In this document: positions 23,993 to 34,800 of the stretch, piece by piece | Layout: the number at the start of each line of letters is the position of its first letter | Numbering within the stretch: position 1 is the stretch's first letter | NCBI GenBank assembly: GCA_019633425.1 | Contig: WSUB01000242.1 | Span: 1-44,653 of the forward strand | DNA: 44,653 bases | DNA from: Tulasnella sp. 424 | Taxonomy: Eukaryota; Basidiomycota; Agaricomycetes; Cantharellales; Tulasnellaceae | Reading direction: 5' to 3' | The notes under the pieces: generated by a model | Told to the model about the DNA's origin: nothing | What the model saw: only the letters and a program-made list of their open reading frames with translations | The model's database searches: none | Translations under genes and position numbers: made by a program

Positions 23993-26900
23993 ATGCAGCA
24001 TCCAGGCAATCGTCGGGCAGCAGTGGTCATGTCTCCAACTTTTCATATTGACCCAAATCGTTCCAGCTCATCTGACAATGGCAGCCTCGCTACTCCTTTT
24101 CCCTTCCCCTCAGCACCATATCCAATGCAGGAAGGGCCTAGAGATTCCATAACTACCCACCATTCCTCTTATTACCCTCATTCGACGTCCTCTTACTCCA
24201 ACACTTCCCCGCCTTCACCTTCCTCTCCCTCTGCCTCCAGCTTTGCCGCCTCAATCCAAACCGGCACGGACGCGGACGCAACTTCATTAGACCCGCATCA
24301 CCCGCACCACGTCCTGCTCGACCCGGACGATGTCTCATACCGGCTCAAACTCCTGGTGAGGAACAACTACTTCCTCCCGCCAGCCCACTCCAAGCCGTCC
24401 CAGTCCGAACTGGCTGCCGCAGCGGGCCAAGCTGCCCAGGCCCAAGGCGGGTCACCCAACACCGCCAACAAGCCTTTCTTCAGAGATATCTTCCGCGTCG
24501 GAAAAGTCAAAAGTTCGGCCATCGGAATCGCGGCATCACGACCAACCCAAGCAGCCACACAGCAACAGGCACAACAACAAACGGCGCGAAGCGTAGTACG
24601 ACATGCAAACGCACCCGTCCCGCCTCTCCGTCAAGCAAAATCGACCAACGCCCTCGTTCGACCTTCGCATACGCGGAACCCGACAAATCTCAGCAGTTCG
24701 ACGACGTCCAGGACCCTGTCTGTCGCCGCTGCCGGAGGTGGTCCGGTAGAACGCCGGGGTCGCGTCGTCGTTATCCGCGAGACCGTCGAAGACATTCAGA
24801 TCGCTGCGAAAGAGGCCGAAATCCAAATGCGGGTTCAGCAGCAGGTTCTAAAGGAGGACGTCAAGGACGGCGGCGCTGCCAAAGGTGGCAAAGCGGGCTC
24901 TTCCAGGGAGTCGGCGCGGGGTGGGGAAGACTCGGAGGACGAAGATGTCATTGTGGATCCTACGGACGCCGTCGACTTGCCTTCATATTCATTCCAGCCG
25001 ATGGCCTCCGGACTTGTAGGGTTGGGCTTGGGAGTCGACGCATCGGGCCTGAATGCGGGTGTTCTCGCCGACCAACTTCCCCCGCCCAGCTCTCCAACTT
25101 TCGGCATGACGAAAGAGGACATGCTCTGGAGGAAGGCGTTGCTTCATCAGGCCGTTGGGTTGAGCATGATGTCGATCCCAGCACCTTCCTCTTCCTCGTC
25201 GTCTGCCAACACGACGCCTCAAACAACCCGGACGCGTAAAAAATCCACAACAAAGGATAGCGTCACGTCCTCTACGCCGCAGGTAAACTCCTCTGCGCCC
25301 CCTTCTTCCTCTCTCGGCCGTTCTTCTGGCGGGAAATTAACCAAACAACAGCAACAGCAGCAGCACCAACCTACCCCCAAATCCCTCGCATCAAAATCAC
25401 CCCTCCCCACCAACGTCCAACAACCCATTTTGGAGGATTTGGCATCTGCTGTGGCTGCGTCTCGCACGAGTGCGAGTGGGACAGCGAAACCGAGGAAACT
25501 TACTCTTCCTACCGACAACAACAGGCTCGACAGTCAGGAAGAAGGGATGGAGTTGCCACTTGGTGGCGGTGAGGGCGCGATCAGTCCCGGAGGTCGTGGA
25601 CGTAGTACGAGTTTCCCGCATATCTCCCCGAGGAGTCGGCATCAGGCTCTCGAGGGAGAGATTAGAGATCAGACGCAGTATCGGGTTAGGCCATCTTCGA
25701 GACATCGAGCGTCCCCTGCTCCTCAGCGGTCGGAGACGCCTTTGGTGCCCAGCATGCCCTTGCAGCCCCCGCCGAGAAAGATGGGCTTGGGTTTGAAGCC
25801 GACTGAACCGACGATCCCGCAGTCGCCTTTGTCACCGAATACTGAGGACCACCACCCTGAACAACGCGGATTCCCTCTTCAACGGAGATCAGACGAAGCT
25901 GCTCACCCCCCAAGAACCCATTCCCCTCTATTCCCGACCCTCGACAACGGAGAAACGATCCGCAAGACCCTCACCCGTCCGCTGCTGTCCGAGGGTTATG
26001 AATCCGAACATACCACCCGCTCAAGCGATTATTTCACTCCGTTCTCCCCGAGCTTCGTAGTGTCCAGTCCGAACGGCAACCGACTGGAACTTGGCGAAGG
26101 GATGCACGAGAGCCGGACGTTCGATACCATCACCAGCGGGAGCTACTACTCGGAGGACGGGGAGCAAGGCGATGAGCTGCATGATCTGCGGACGTCCATC
26201 TCGAGGACCGAACGGTCGAGCTACCAGAACCCCATGTCTCCGATCAGTCAGACTCACGAGTCCCGGCAATCCAACGAGTCCGGGACTACGCGGACCCGGC
26301 CGTCAGGGGAATCAACGACCGGATCATCCGCGCAGCCAAGGGCATCTCTCGCTGAATCCCACGTATCCATGTTTTCGACTTCGTTCGGTCCGATCGGGGG
26401 CAGGCAGACTCCTGCTCGGCCTTCGCGGTCTCCGTCCCGCCAGATGTCGGCTGGGGGGCTGAGACCGGATTCCTCGGGCAAGTCTGAGGACGGCTTGATC
26501 CAGGCTCCGCCTCCCGAGTTGATGGTGCAGAGCGCGTCGGGGAGCGAGTCGATGGCGAGTTCCCCTGCCCCGCCGCCGAGACCGCAGCGTGCTTCGACTA
26601 CTCCTGGTCCTAGTGCGTTGGCGTGGAGGAGGTCGCAGCATCTTCGTCCGCTGGATTTGTTGTCGGTCGCGTCCCTTGGCCCGTCCCAGGGAGGCATTCG
26701 GTCTGCCCCGCCGGTAGAAACGAACGAAGGATCGTTCCTCGATTTGGACGCGCCGCATTCCGCTACTCCCTTTGGGCGCAACAGCTGGATCGACGAGGTA
26801 CCCGAGGGCCTCGCTCCTGGCGCTGAAGAGGATTCGACGGTCGTCTACGTAGACAATGCTCGAATGAGGTCTAGGCTTCCTTCGAACGCTGCGACTATTG

Positions 26901-27466
26901 TTCCCTCTCCGATGAAAGGCATGTTTGCTGCTCCATCGGCCAGCGGAAGTCAGCAGGATCACGGCAGCCCTTCTACTCGACCTATCGCCATGCATTTCCC
27001 CAATTCGTCCAATCCTTACCTTCAAAAACCTTTCGCGGATATCGATCCTTCGATGCCGCTCACAAACACTCCCCCCGTTACTCAACCGACCTTCCTATCG
27101 AATTTGGCTTCGGGCTTCAGTCTCATCGGGAACAGGAAAGACAAGAAATCCAAGGATCCTTTGGAGGGTACCGGCAGCCTGTTGCAGTACGCTCGGGACC
27201 CGAAAGCGAGATCAACGCCCACTTTATCGCCTTCCACTAAAGTATTTGCGGATGTTCCTGGCAGGCGTAGCAATGTCAGCGGCACTCGAGGACGGTTTGG
27301 ACACGGTATAATCGCGGAGGCAGACCTCGATCCTGCTATGCCTCGCTCTTCCCGAGACGACCCGGTCCTTGGAAGGCTCGATGGTCTGGTGGCTCAACAC
27401 ATCCAGGCAGAGCGAGACCTCTTGAAAAAGGTTGCTCGTGGGGCCGCTCGGACTGATCGTGAGTAG
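23993..27466 (+). CDS. Large intronless, mostly disordered protein (1157 aa), function unknown
   Basis: A single uninterrupted frame, unusual here because most neighbours have 3-11 introns. Composition is Ser/Pro/Gly/Arg-rich with a short Gln run (about residue 452). A few ordered-looking islands stand out: DVSYRLKLLVRNNYFLPP (about 113-130), NKPFFRDIFRVGKVKSS (about 159-175), ERRGRVVVIRETVEDIQ (about 252-268) and MTKEDMLWRKALLHQAVG (about 372-389). The C-terminus has a short helical segment (VAQHIQAERDLLKKVAR). No transmembrane segment or catalytic motif is visible. Pattern and islands suggest a scaffold or regulatory protein, but no family is recognised. It is transcribed divergently from ERG28. 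The first ATG is used; a second in-frame Met follows at residue 13. Confidence 0.85.
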   Translation: MQHPGNRRAAVVMSPTFHIDPNRSSSSDNGSLATPFPFPSAPYPMQEGPRDSITTHHSSYYPHSTSSYSNTSPPSPSSPSASSFAASIQTGTDADATSLDPHHPHHVLLDPDDVSYRLKLLVRNNYFLPPAHSKPSQSELAAAAGQAAQAQGGSPNTANKPFFRDIFRVGKVKSSAIGIAASRPTQAATQQQAQQQTARSVVRHANAPVPPLRQAKSTNALVRPSHTRNPTNLSSSTTSRTLSVAAAGGGPVERRGRVVVIRETVEDIQIAAKEAEIQMRVQQQVLKEDVKDGGAAKGGKAGSSRESARGGEDSEDEDVIVDPTDAVDLPSYSFQPMASGLVGLGLGVDASGLNAGVLADQLPPPSSPTFGMTKEDMLWRKALLHQAVGLSMMSIPAPSSSSSSANTTPQTTRTRKKSTTKDSVTSSTPQVNSSAPPSSSLGRSSGGKLTKQQQQQQHQPTPKSLASKSPLPTNVQQPILEDLASAVAASRTSASGTAKPRKLTLPTDNNRLDSQEEGMELPLGGGEGAISPGGRGRSTSFPHISPRSRHQALEGEIRDQTQYRVRPSSRHRASPAPQRSETPLVPSMPLQPPPRKMGLGLKPTEPTIPQSPLSPNTEDHHPEQRGFPLQRRSDEAAHPPRTHSPLFPTLDNGETIRKTLTRPLLSEGYESEHTTRSSDYFTPFSPSFVVSSPNGNRLELGEGMHESRTFDTITSGSYYSEDGEQGDELHDLRTSISRTERSSYQNPMSPISQTHESRQSNESGTTRTRPSGESTTGSSAQPRASLAESHVSMFSTSFGPIGGRQTPARPSRSPSRQMSAGGLRPDSSGKSEDGLIQAPPPELMVQSASGSESMASSPAPPPRPQRASTTPGPSALAWRRSQHLRPLDLLSVASLGPSQGGIRSAPPVETNEGSFLDLDAPHSATPFGRNSWIDEVPEGLAPGAEEDSTVVYVDNARMRSRLPSNAATIVPSPMKGMFAAPSASGSQQDHGSPSTRPIAMHFPNSSNPYLQKPFADIDPSMPLTNTPPVTQPTFLSNLASGFSLIGNRKDKKSKDPLEGTGSLLQYARDPKARSTPTLSPSTKVFADVPGRRSNVSGTRGRFGHGIIAEADLDPAMPRSSRDDPVLGRLDGLVAQHIQAERDLLKKVARGAARTDRE

Positions 27467-28113
27467 AGACCGTGAGGGGTTGGGGGGTTTATCGTTTGTA
27501 CAATGGATATTTCTTTAGAATGGATTGGACTGCTGTGAAAGGGATATACCTGGATTTCGCTAGCCATTTTTTTTCTTGCTCTTGCTTAACGATAAACGAT
27601 CATTTTGCTTTTGTGTCTTTTCTTCTTTTTTAGGGACTGTTCTATGTTTTTCCGTCATATCTATGATTTTTCACCCTCATTTGGCCCTTTTTATTCTCGT
27701 TTTTATTTTCCTTGCCACGCTGTGCTCGATGCAAGAACGTTGGAAGCTTTCCTTGTTGGATGTCTTTTATTACGCTCCTTTTTTTCTCTTTTCTTTTTTT
27801 TTTTTTGTTGCTTTTTTCATTTGCTTCACCCCTGTGCAATACTTTTTTTTTCACCTCTCCTCTCGGATCTGCTCTCTCTCGTTTGCTAGTAATGTGTGAC
27901 GAAATTTCATCTCCTCTATACACCTGGTCAAAATTTCCCCGAGTACATGATTGGCAGACGAGTTTGTTGTGTGTACGGCCGAAAGCGGGAAACGTGGACT
28001 GGACCCTCTCACGCATGAGGCGTATTTCTGAGGTAATCAACTCGAACCACCACTCGTGATTCTTTACCCCCTCTGGCACCAACCACCAACCCCAACGCAA
28101 AAACGGACACAGA
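27467..28113. other. Intergenic, T-rich
   Basis: Plus strand carries long T and TTTTC runs (27570-27860) typical of a 3' UTR/terminator zone, followed by a C/A-rich segment that is probably the promoter of the CS-domain gene. Plus-strand frames with many Phe residues come from the T-runs and are not taken as genes. Confidence 0.7.
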
Positions 28114-29882
28114 ATGGCAAGCAGTCCTTTTGACGGGCTTCAACGATGGTCGTGGCACCAGAGTCATGATCAGGCTACAGTCCTATTGCTGGTTCCAGGA
28201 GACTTGGCGGAGGATGATCTTTCGGTAAGGTGCCGAACACCTACGTACGCCCCGGACGACGCTCACCGGCTTCATGCCTTGGCTCTGAATTTTGGACGAA
28301 CATAAAGGTTTTCCTCGATGACAAACACTTGATTGTTTCTGTGCGAGGTGATGCTCCTGCAATCAAGGTGAATTTTCGGACACCGTGACAGGGACGGTTG
28401 TTTTTATCCCCACCCCCACATCCTAATACGTGTTTCCCTTTTTCACAGGGTCGACTTTATGCTCCTGTAAAGACGCAAACCTCTTCCTGGCAATTGGAGA
28501 GGGACTATGAACGCAAGAAAAGCCGAAAGTCAAGGACCGGGTCCACTTCCGCCGCCTCGTCCAGCTCGTCGTCATACGCATTCCTCACGGATCCGGATAT
28601 CTCATCCAGCTTCGCCAACTCCGTAGCCGCTCAAACAGACACCGAGGACTTCTACATGACAGATACCGATCACGAAACTTCGAGTCAGCCATCTTCAGCG
28701 GCGCCGGCTACCACAACCGTGACCACGACCCATCGATCGCCTTCGTTCTCGCCACCCTCGGACTCTCACGACGAGGAAACGAGCTCCGAGACGCACGCAT
28801 CAGAACGGGAGCGACCTTCGAGAAGTCAGAAGCGGGAGAAGTTTGCTCCGAGTGTGGCGGCGTCTTCCCGACCCGTTTCGCCTCCTGAACACTCGTCCCT
28901 CGCCTCGTCGGCGATCTCATCCAGGCCGATCCACCAGCTCTCCCGCTTGTTAACGATCCATTTGGATAAATTAAGGCCCGAGATTTGGCCTGCGCTCATC
29001 GTTGCGGGAGTCCCGCCAGAGATCGAGTTGGAGAGCCAACCGAGCTCTTCGGAGGTATCGTTCTCCTCGACTTCAACAGCGACGTTGATGTCGTCGAATG
29101 CGGAACAAAAGTACAATATGGATGCCACGAGCCTGGTTGCCGTTGGTTTGGTCACGCTTCATGATGACGTTGAAGGTGCATTTGAGTACTTCTGGTGAGT
29201 GATGGATGAAGATTGGTTGAAAAGTTTGTGGCTAATACGTGCTGGTAGTCGGGCATGGCTTCAAGAGCACAATCCGGTCGCAGCAATGAAACTCGTATCC
29301 GTATACCTCCCATTGCAGACGACACCGCCGCGCAGTCAGCTCGTCCCAATGGAACGAAACTACCCTCACTACCTCCGTCGAATCGGGGGCAATTCAACTC
29401 TGGCGAAACTCTACGTGGAGGCGGGAACACTCTACCTCGACGGTGTCGGCTCATCCTTGGCAGTGTCCACCCCGACTCTAGCCCAGAGCCCATTCTCACT
29501 TGGCGTTAGCGAGATGGGAGCAACGGTTCATGGACCGGATCCAGAAACCGCTCAACGCTACTTCAGACGTGCAAGGGTCCTCGATCCTTTGATCGAAATC
29601 CCGGACGTGCGGTCAAGGACAGCGTCGGATGCCCCGAGTCTTGGGCACGTGGACCTTGTCCTGCCTGGGATAGATGTCCACCATTCTTCAGAAACGGTCA
29701 AGGACGAAATCCTTACAGAGTCCATGCAGGTGGCTCAGAAGCGGAAGCGGAAAGATAAGGATGCGTGGTTGCTCGAGGACGAAAGCGAGTGGGGGTATCT
29801 ACCTGGACTGCTGGGTGCGGGATTGGCGATTGGGATAGTGGGGATAATGAGCGTCGGGTGGTGGAGGAATAATAATCGGTAG
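28114..29882 (+). CDS. Tail-anchored CS (p23-like) domain protein with Sel1-like region
   Basis: Exons: 28114-28224, 28308-28367, 28449-29194, 29249-29882 (516 aa). The N-terminus is a CS/p23-type fold: RWSWHQSHDQATVLLLVPG, FLDDKHLIVSVRGDAPAIKG, RLYAPVKTQTSSWQLE. Then about 140 residues of Ser/Thr/Glu-rich disordered sequence. The second half has a TPR/Sel1-like look: DDVEGAFEYFCRAWLQEHNP, TLAKLYVEAGTLYLDGVG and DPETAQRYFRRARVLDP. One hydrophobic segment near the C-terminus (LPGLLGAGLAIGIVGIMSVG, about residues 489-508) is followed by WWRNNNR, which suggests a tail anchor. CS domains often work with Hsp90 or other chaperones; a chaperone or cofactor role at an organelle membrane is inference. 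The order CS, disordered, helical repeats, tail anchor is unusual. Confidence 0.85.
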
Positions 29883-30074
29883 ATTCTGGATATTTTACGA
29901 TGCGCATCTTGTTTACGCTCTTATGGAGGAATGACATTCGTCTGCGTCTCAGACACTATAATTGATTGTTTGGCTTTGTTGTTCCCGAAGGACGCCCCAA
30001 ACGGCGAATTGTGGACCTCCGGAGGTGCATTATAACCCGCTTCAATCAATGTTGCGTCATTATCCACCACTGCA

Positions 30075-31251
30075 ATGAACCCAAGCCCACATCCCTCGAG
30101 TGTACTCTGTCCGCCCTCTACTGATGTCACGAAGGAAGGGGTTGTTGGTGTGTTCTGGGATTACGAGGTTCGTCCGCGAATCCCATTGATTAACGCGTGG
30201 CTCACTCGACCGCAATCTACAGAGCTGTCCACGACCTCAGGAGTACGCCGGAAGCACTGTCGTGCAATGCATTCAAAATGTAGCCCTCGAGTCTGGATCC
30301 ATCGGAGTATTCAATGTCTATGTTGATCTCGAAACTCATCGAACAAGCCCGCGGATGGCGGCAGGGCTGGAAGCCAAGGGACTGAGGGAGGAGTTTCATT
30401 CCTTGGGCGTTTCGGTGCGTCTTCGAACATATGACTCGAAATTCCAGGACCTGAAGGACCTCGAATCGTAAAACAGGTGCTGGACTGTCCGGGAAAGTCG
30501 ACCAAGGCAGCCGCGGACAAAATGATTATTGTCGATCTCTTCGCTTTTGCCCTGGTCAATCGCCGGCTGGCGACAATGGTGGTCATCTCTGCAGATCCCG
30601 ACTTGGCCTACACTCTATCCCTTTTACGACAGCGTCACTGCAAAGTCATCCTTATCTCAAAGCCTTTTGGGTCACGGGACATCGGGGCTGCTCTTGGCTC
30701 GCAGGCTGATGTCTTGCTGACATGGGAGGTTTTGCTAAAAGGCCAGGAGCGTTTGCCTCCAAGCAGCACACAAGATACATCAACTCAAACGGTCATGAGT
30801 GCAAATCGACCTGCGATTAGACTGACTCGCAGCGGCAGTGCCGTCAGCCCCACAATTCCGAACAACCTCTCTCCTGCGACGGCAAGCGGACAACCAACTA
30901 CTAGTTCCACACCAACTGCAGCCTCTCGTATTGCATCCATTCCGGGACACTTGCGAAGGATGATCGCTTTGCTCGCCACAGCACGGAAATCGCGGGGATG
31001 GCATGAGCCCTATATTCAGGACAGAATGAGGGCAAAATTGGGAATATCGATGGATGATCAGTATGTCTACATTACGTGACAATACTACCGGATACCTAAC
31101 CCCTTAACATAGGACCCTGCATGAATATCTAGAAGAGGGTACCAGGTTGGGCATATTGAAGAAGAAAACCAACCCACCCGAAGGTACCAGAAAAGAGCCT
31201 CTACATTATTATGGAGTGAAGTCAGAGTTTAAAGGGAATTTAGAAGGTTGA
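30075..31251 (+). CDS. NYN-domain ribonuclease-like protein B with one winged helix
   Basis: Exons: 30075-30167, 30223-30414, 30477-31060, 31113-31251 (335 aa). The NYN domain reads VVGVFWDYE|SCPRPQEY, STVVQCIQNVALESGSIGVF, NVYVDLE, FHSLGVS|VLDCPG, AAADKMIIVDLFAF and VISADPDLAYTLSLL. Candidate metal-binding acids D29, D109, D115, D135 and D137 are present; the usual SGDxDF is SADPDL. A Ser/Thr/Pro linker (about 60 aa) precedes a winged-helix-like C-terminus: HLRRMIALLATARKSRGW, DDQTLHEYLEEGTRLGIL and LHYYGVKSE. Intron 1 again splits the FWD-x-x / CP motif and the last intron sits inside the WH, as in gene C. Exon 2 is 192 nt in both B and C, so these two are close paralogues. An RNase activity is expected from the family, not shown. 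Confidence 0.88.
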
Positions 31252-31857
31252 CAGGCATGTCTCGTGATATGTAAGACATGTCGATATATAAGAAAGCTCA
31301 TGATAAAACAGAGCATCCCTCGATTATTAAAATCTCGAAATACGTGTACTGCCCCATGAAAATTCCAGTTCTTCCAAAACGCGCACTAAATGTCAGATAT
31401 GTCAGATATGTCAGATATATTTGCAAACAATAATAGTGCGTTGCTAGGCTCACCAGCACAGCGAATATGACCGATGTTGATTATTATGGACCGGGCAGGT
31501 AAGGTGTGTTCCTCGCCTGACTTCATTCGTCGGTACTTTCGGATCCTGTCGCTAGCTGTTTGATTCTCGCTCTCCCGGAAGGTGGCATGATCAGCTTTGG
31601 AACCATATAGGAAGAATTGCGGTCGGTTCTGTCGTCCCAGTTTATTTAGCCAAGCTCATCAGTCAGGTTAGACTATGCAGCCGAGCTAGAGGTACGTAGT
31701 AGTTACCGATGGACATGAATATCTGTAGATATGTGAGTTTTCTTGTGCTCGAAGAGTCTAGTCTTTATTTGCATCCATTTGGTGGAATATTTCCCATAAA
31801 TGGTGAAAGTGGGTCCTCTCCAGAGTCCCACGAGCATCGGACAACTTTGATTCAGTC
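31252..31857. other. Spacer between NYN genes B and C
   Basis: AT-rich and without a supported gene. A three-unit tandem repeat of GTCAGATAT lies at about 31392-31418. The right part should contain the promoter of NYN gene C. Confidence 0.65.
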
Positions 31858-34800
31858 ATGTCGTCTTCCACTCTTCCTATGAGCCAGTTCTTAGTAACTT
31901 CAGGCATAACACATCCGTCCTCCAAGGGTTTGATGAAGGAAAGCGTCGTTGGTATCTTTTGGGATCACCAGGTTTGTCGGAACCACTTAAAACCATGTGT
32001 ACGACGGTGACATCAGCTCACAAGTTCACAAAAGAGTTGTCCGCATCCGCAGGGGTACACCCCAAGTACTGTTGTGCGACGTATTCATTCCACGGCCCTT
32101 GCATATGGATCCATCAGAAAATTCAATGTTTATGTTGACCCGGAACCGCACCCACAGGATACGCAGGAGGCATCAGCCTTTGCGGATGAGGTACTGAGAG
32201 AGGATCTACGCACCCTTGGAGTCTCGGTGCGATCTTGGTGCTCCCTCTTTGTCCATACCCGTGAATAGCTCATCTCCGCGCAGGTGTTAAACTGTCCGAC
32301 TATGCCAGTCAAAACGGTTGCAGACGGAATGCTTGTCGTCGATATGCTTGTATTCGCCTTCGAGCACCGCCTAGGGACGGCGCTGGTGGTGATTTCCGCA
32401 GATCCCGACTTGGCATACGGACTTTCCCTTTTGAAACAACGCCGCTTCAACGTGATTCTAATATCTCCTTCTACAATTCCAAGCGACGCCGCGATAGCTC
32501 TCAAGTTTCAATCAGACATCGCCTTTACTTGGGAGGCTATTTTAGAGGACGAGGGAAGCTCCTCAATAGATCTGAATGGTCCGCCAAGCCCGCTGGACAT
32601 AGCCACTTCTCAACGCGAACAGCCTGCACGTACAAGGCCAGAAGGCGAACAAATAGTCACAGCCCAGCCAACCAAAGAAACAACGAAGGCTCTATCAGTT
32701 CGAAGCCCGAGGACCGCCGCTACATCTTCGTTGGATCCGGAACGACCGTCATGCGACCTGAGGCCCCCCCAGTCTGCTGATAGCTACAATTCCCCTAAAC
32801 GCGCTCCAAGGACTTCACCAATCACAGAGGTCGTCATTCCTACGCATTTATACGCATTGATTGATCTGCTCGCCAAGGCGGCTGGCCAACGGGGATGGTT
32901 TTTGGGGGAAATTGTGAAGAGAGTAGGATCCTCACCCAAAATGGCTTGGGGAAAGGAGTGAGTTGGGCTTACATGGAACTTGATATTAAAATGCTAATCG
33001 CGGCATTTAAGAACGATCGCTTCATACTTGGAAGAAGGGGTACGGCTCGGCCTCCTCACGCACTCCATCCGACTCGGACCTGAGACCAGCAGAGAACCAG
33101 AACACCATCGCTATGCTGTTATAAAAAGTCTGAAGGTAAAGTGTCTTATCCGGCTGGTTTTCTCGGAATTCTGACGTCGATGGGCAGCAACGTATGAACG
33201 GATCCGCGAGTTCTTCGGTGCATTCCCAAGCAGCAACATATACAAGACCAGAAAGCGCACAAATAGCCATAGCTCAGCCAAACAAACAGCCAACAACAAA
33301 GGTTCTATCAACTCGAAGCCCAGAAACCGTCCCTACATCTTCGTTGGAACGACCGTCATGCGACCTGAGGGCCAGGCCCTCCCAGCCTGCTGATAGCTAC
33401 AATGCCCCTAGACTCGCTCCAAGCACTTCACAAATCACAAAAGGCGCCATTCCTACGCATTTATACGCATTGATTGATCTGCTCGCCAAGGCGGCTCGCC
33501 CACGGGGATTGCCTTTGGGAGAAATTCAGACGAGAGTAAGATCCTCACCCAAAATGGCTTGGAGAAAGGGGTGAGTTGGGCTCACATGGAACTTGATATT
33601 AAAATGTTAACCGCGGCATTTAAGAACAATCGCTTCATACTTGGAGGAAGGGGTACGGCTCGGCCTCCTCACGCACTCCATCCGACCTGAGACCAGCAGA
33701 AGACCAGCACTTCATTACTATGCTGTTACGAAAAGTCTGAAGGTAAAGTGTCTGATCCAGCTGGTGTTCTCGGAGCTCAGACGTCGATGGACAGGAACTT
33801 ATGAACGGACCCGCGAGTTCTTCGGTGCATTCCCAAGCAGCGACATGTACAAGACCAGAAGGCGCACAAATAGCCATGACCCACTGGCAGCGAACCAAAA
33901 AGCCAACAACAAAGATTCTCAGGCTATCAATTCGAAGCCCAGAAACCGTCTCTACATCTTCGTTGGAACGACCGTCGTGTGACCTGAGGCCCTCCCGACC
34001 TGCAAATAGCTACAATGCCCCTAGACTCGCTCCAAGCACTTCACAAATCACAAAAGGCGCCATTCCTACGCATTTATACGCATTGATTGATCTGCTCGCC
34101 AAGGCGGCGGGCCCACGGGGATGGCCTTTGGAGGAAATTCAGAAGAGACTCAAGAGATTAGTAGGATTCTCATCCAGAAGGGCTCGGAGAAGGGAGTGAG
34201 CTGAACTCACATGAAACTTGGTATTAAAATGTTGACCGCCGTATTTAAGGAGGACCGTTTCGTATTTGAAGGAAGGCGTACGGCTCGGCCTCCTCACACA
34301 CTTCTTCGTGCCCAAGACCCGCACAAGACCGGCGCTCCATCAATATGCTGTTATGAGAAGCTTGAAGGTAAAGTGTCTGATCCAGTTGGTTTTCTCAGAG
34401 CTCAGATAAATTCGACTGTCGATGGGCAGCAACTTATGAACGGACCCGCGAGTTCGTCTGATGTCCCTAAGCTCGCCCCAAGCGCTTCACAAATCACAGA
34501 CGCCGTCATCCCTAAGCATCTATACGCATTGATTTATCTGCTCGCCGAGGCGGCTGGCCCACGGGGATGGCCTTTGGGGGAAATTCAGAAGAGAGTAGGA
34601 TCATCATCCAAAACTGCTTGGAGAAAGGGGTGAGTTGGGCCCACATGGAACTTGATATTAAAATGTTAACCCCAGTATTTAAGGACGACCGCTTCATACT
34701 TGGAGGAAGGGGTAAGGCTCGGCCTCGTCACGCACTCCGTCAGGGCCGAGACCAGCACAAGACCTGCGCGCCATTACTATGCTGTTATGGAAAGTCTGAA

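Noticed and set aside
26324..27085. Long minus-strand frame within the 1157-aa gene
   Set aside because: Arg/Pro/Ser-rich shadow of a GC-rich coding strand.
27576..27899. Phe-rich plus-strand frames
   Set aside because: Produced by T-runs in an intergenic 3' region.
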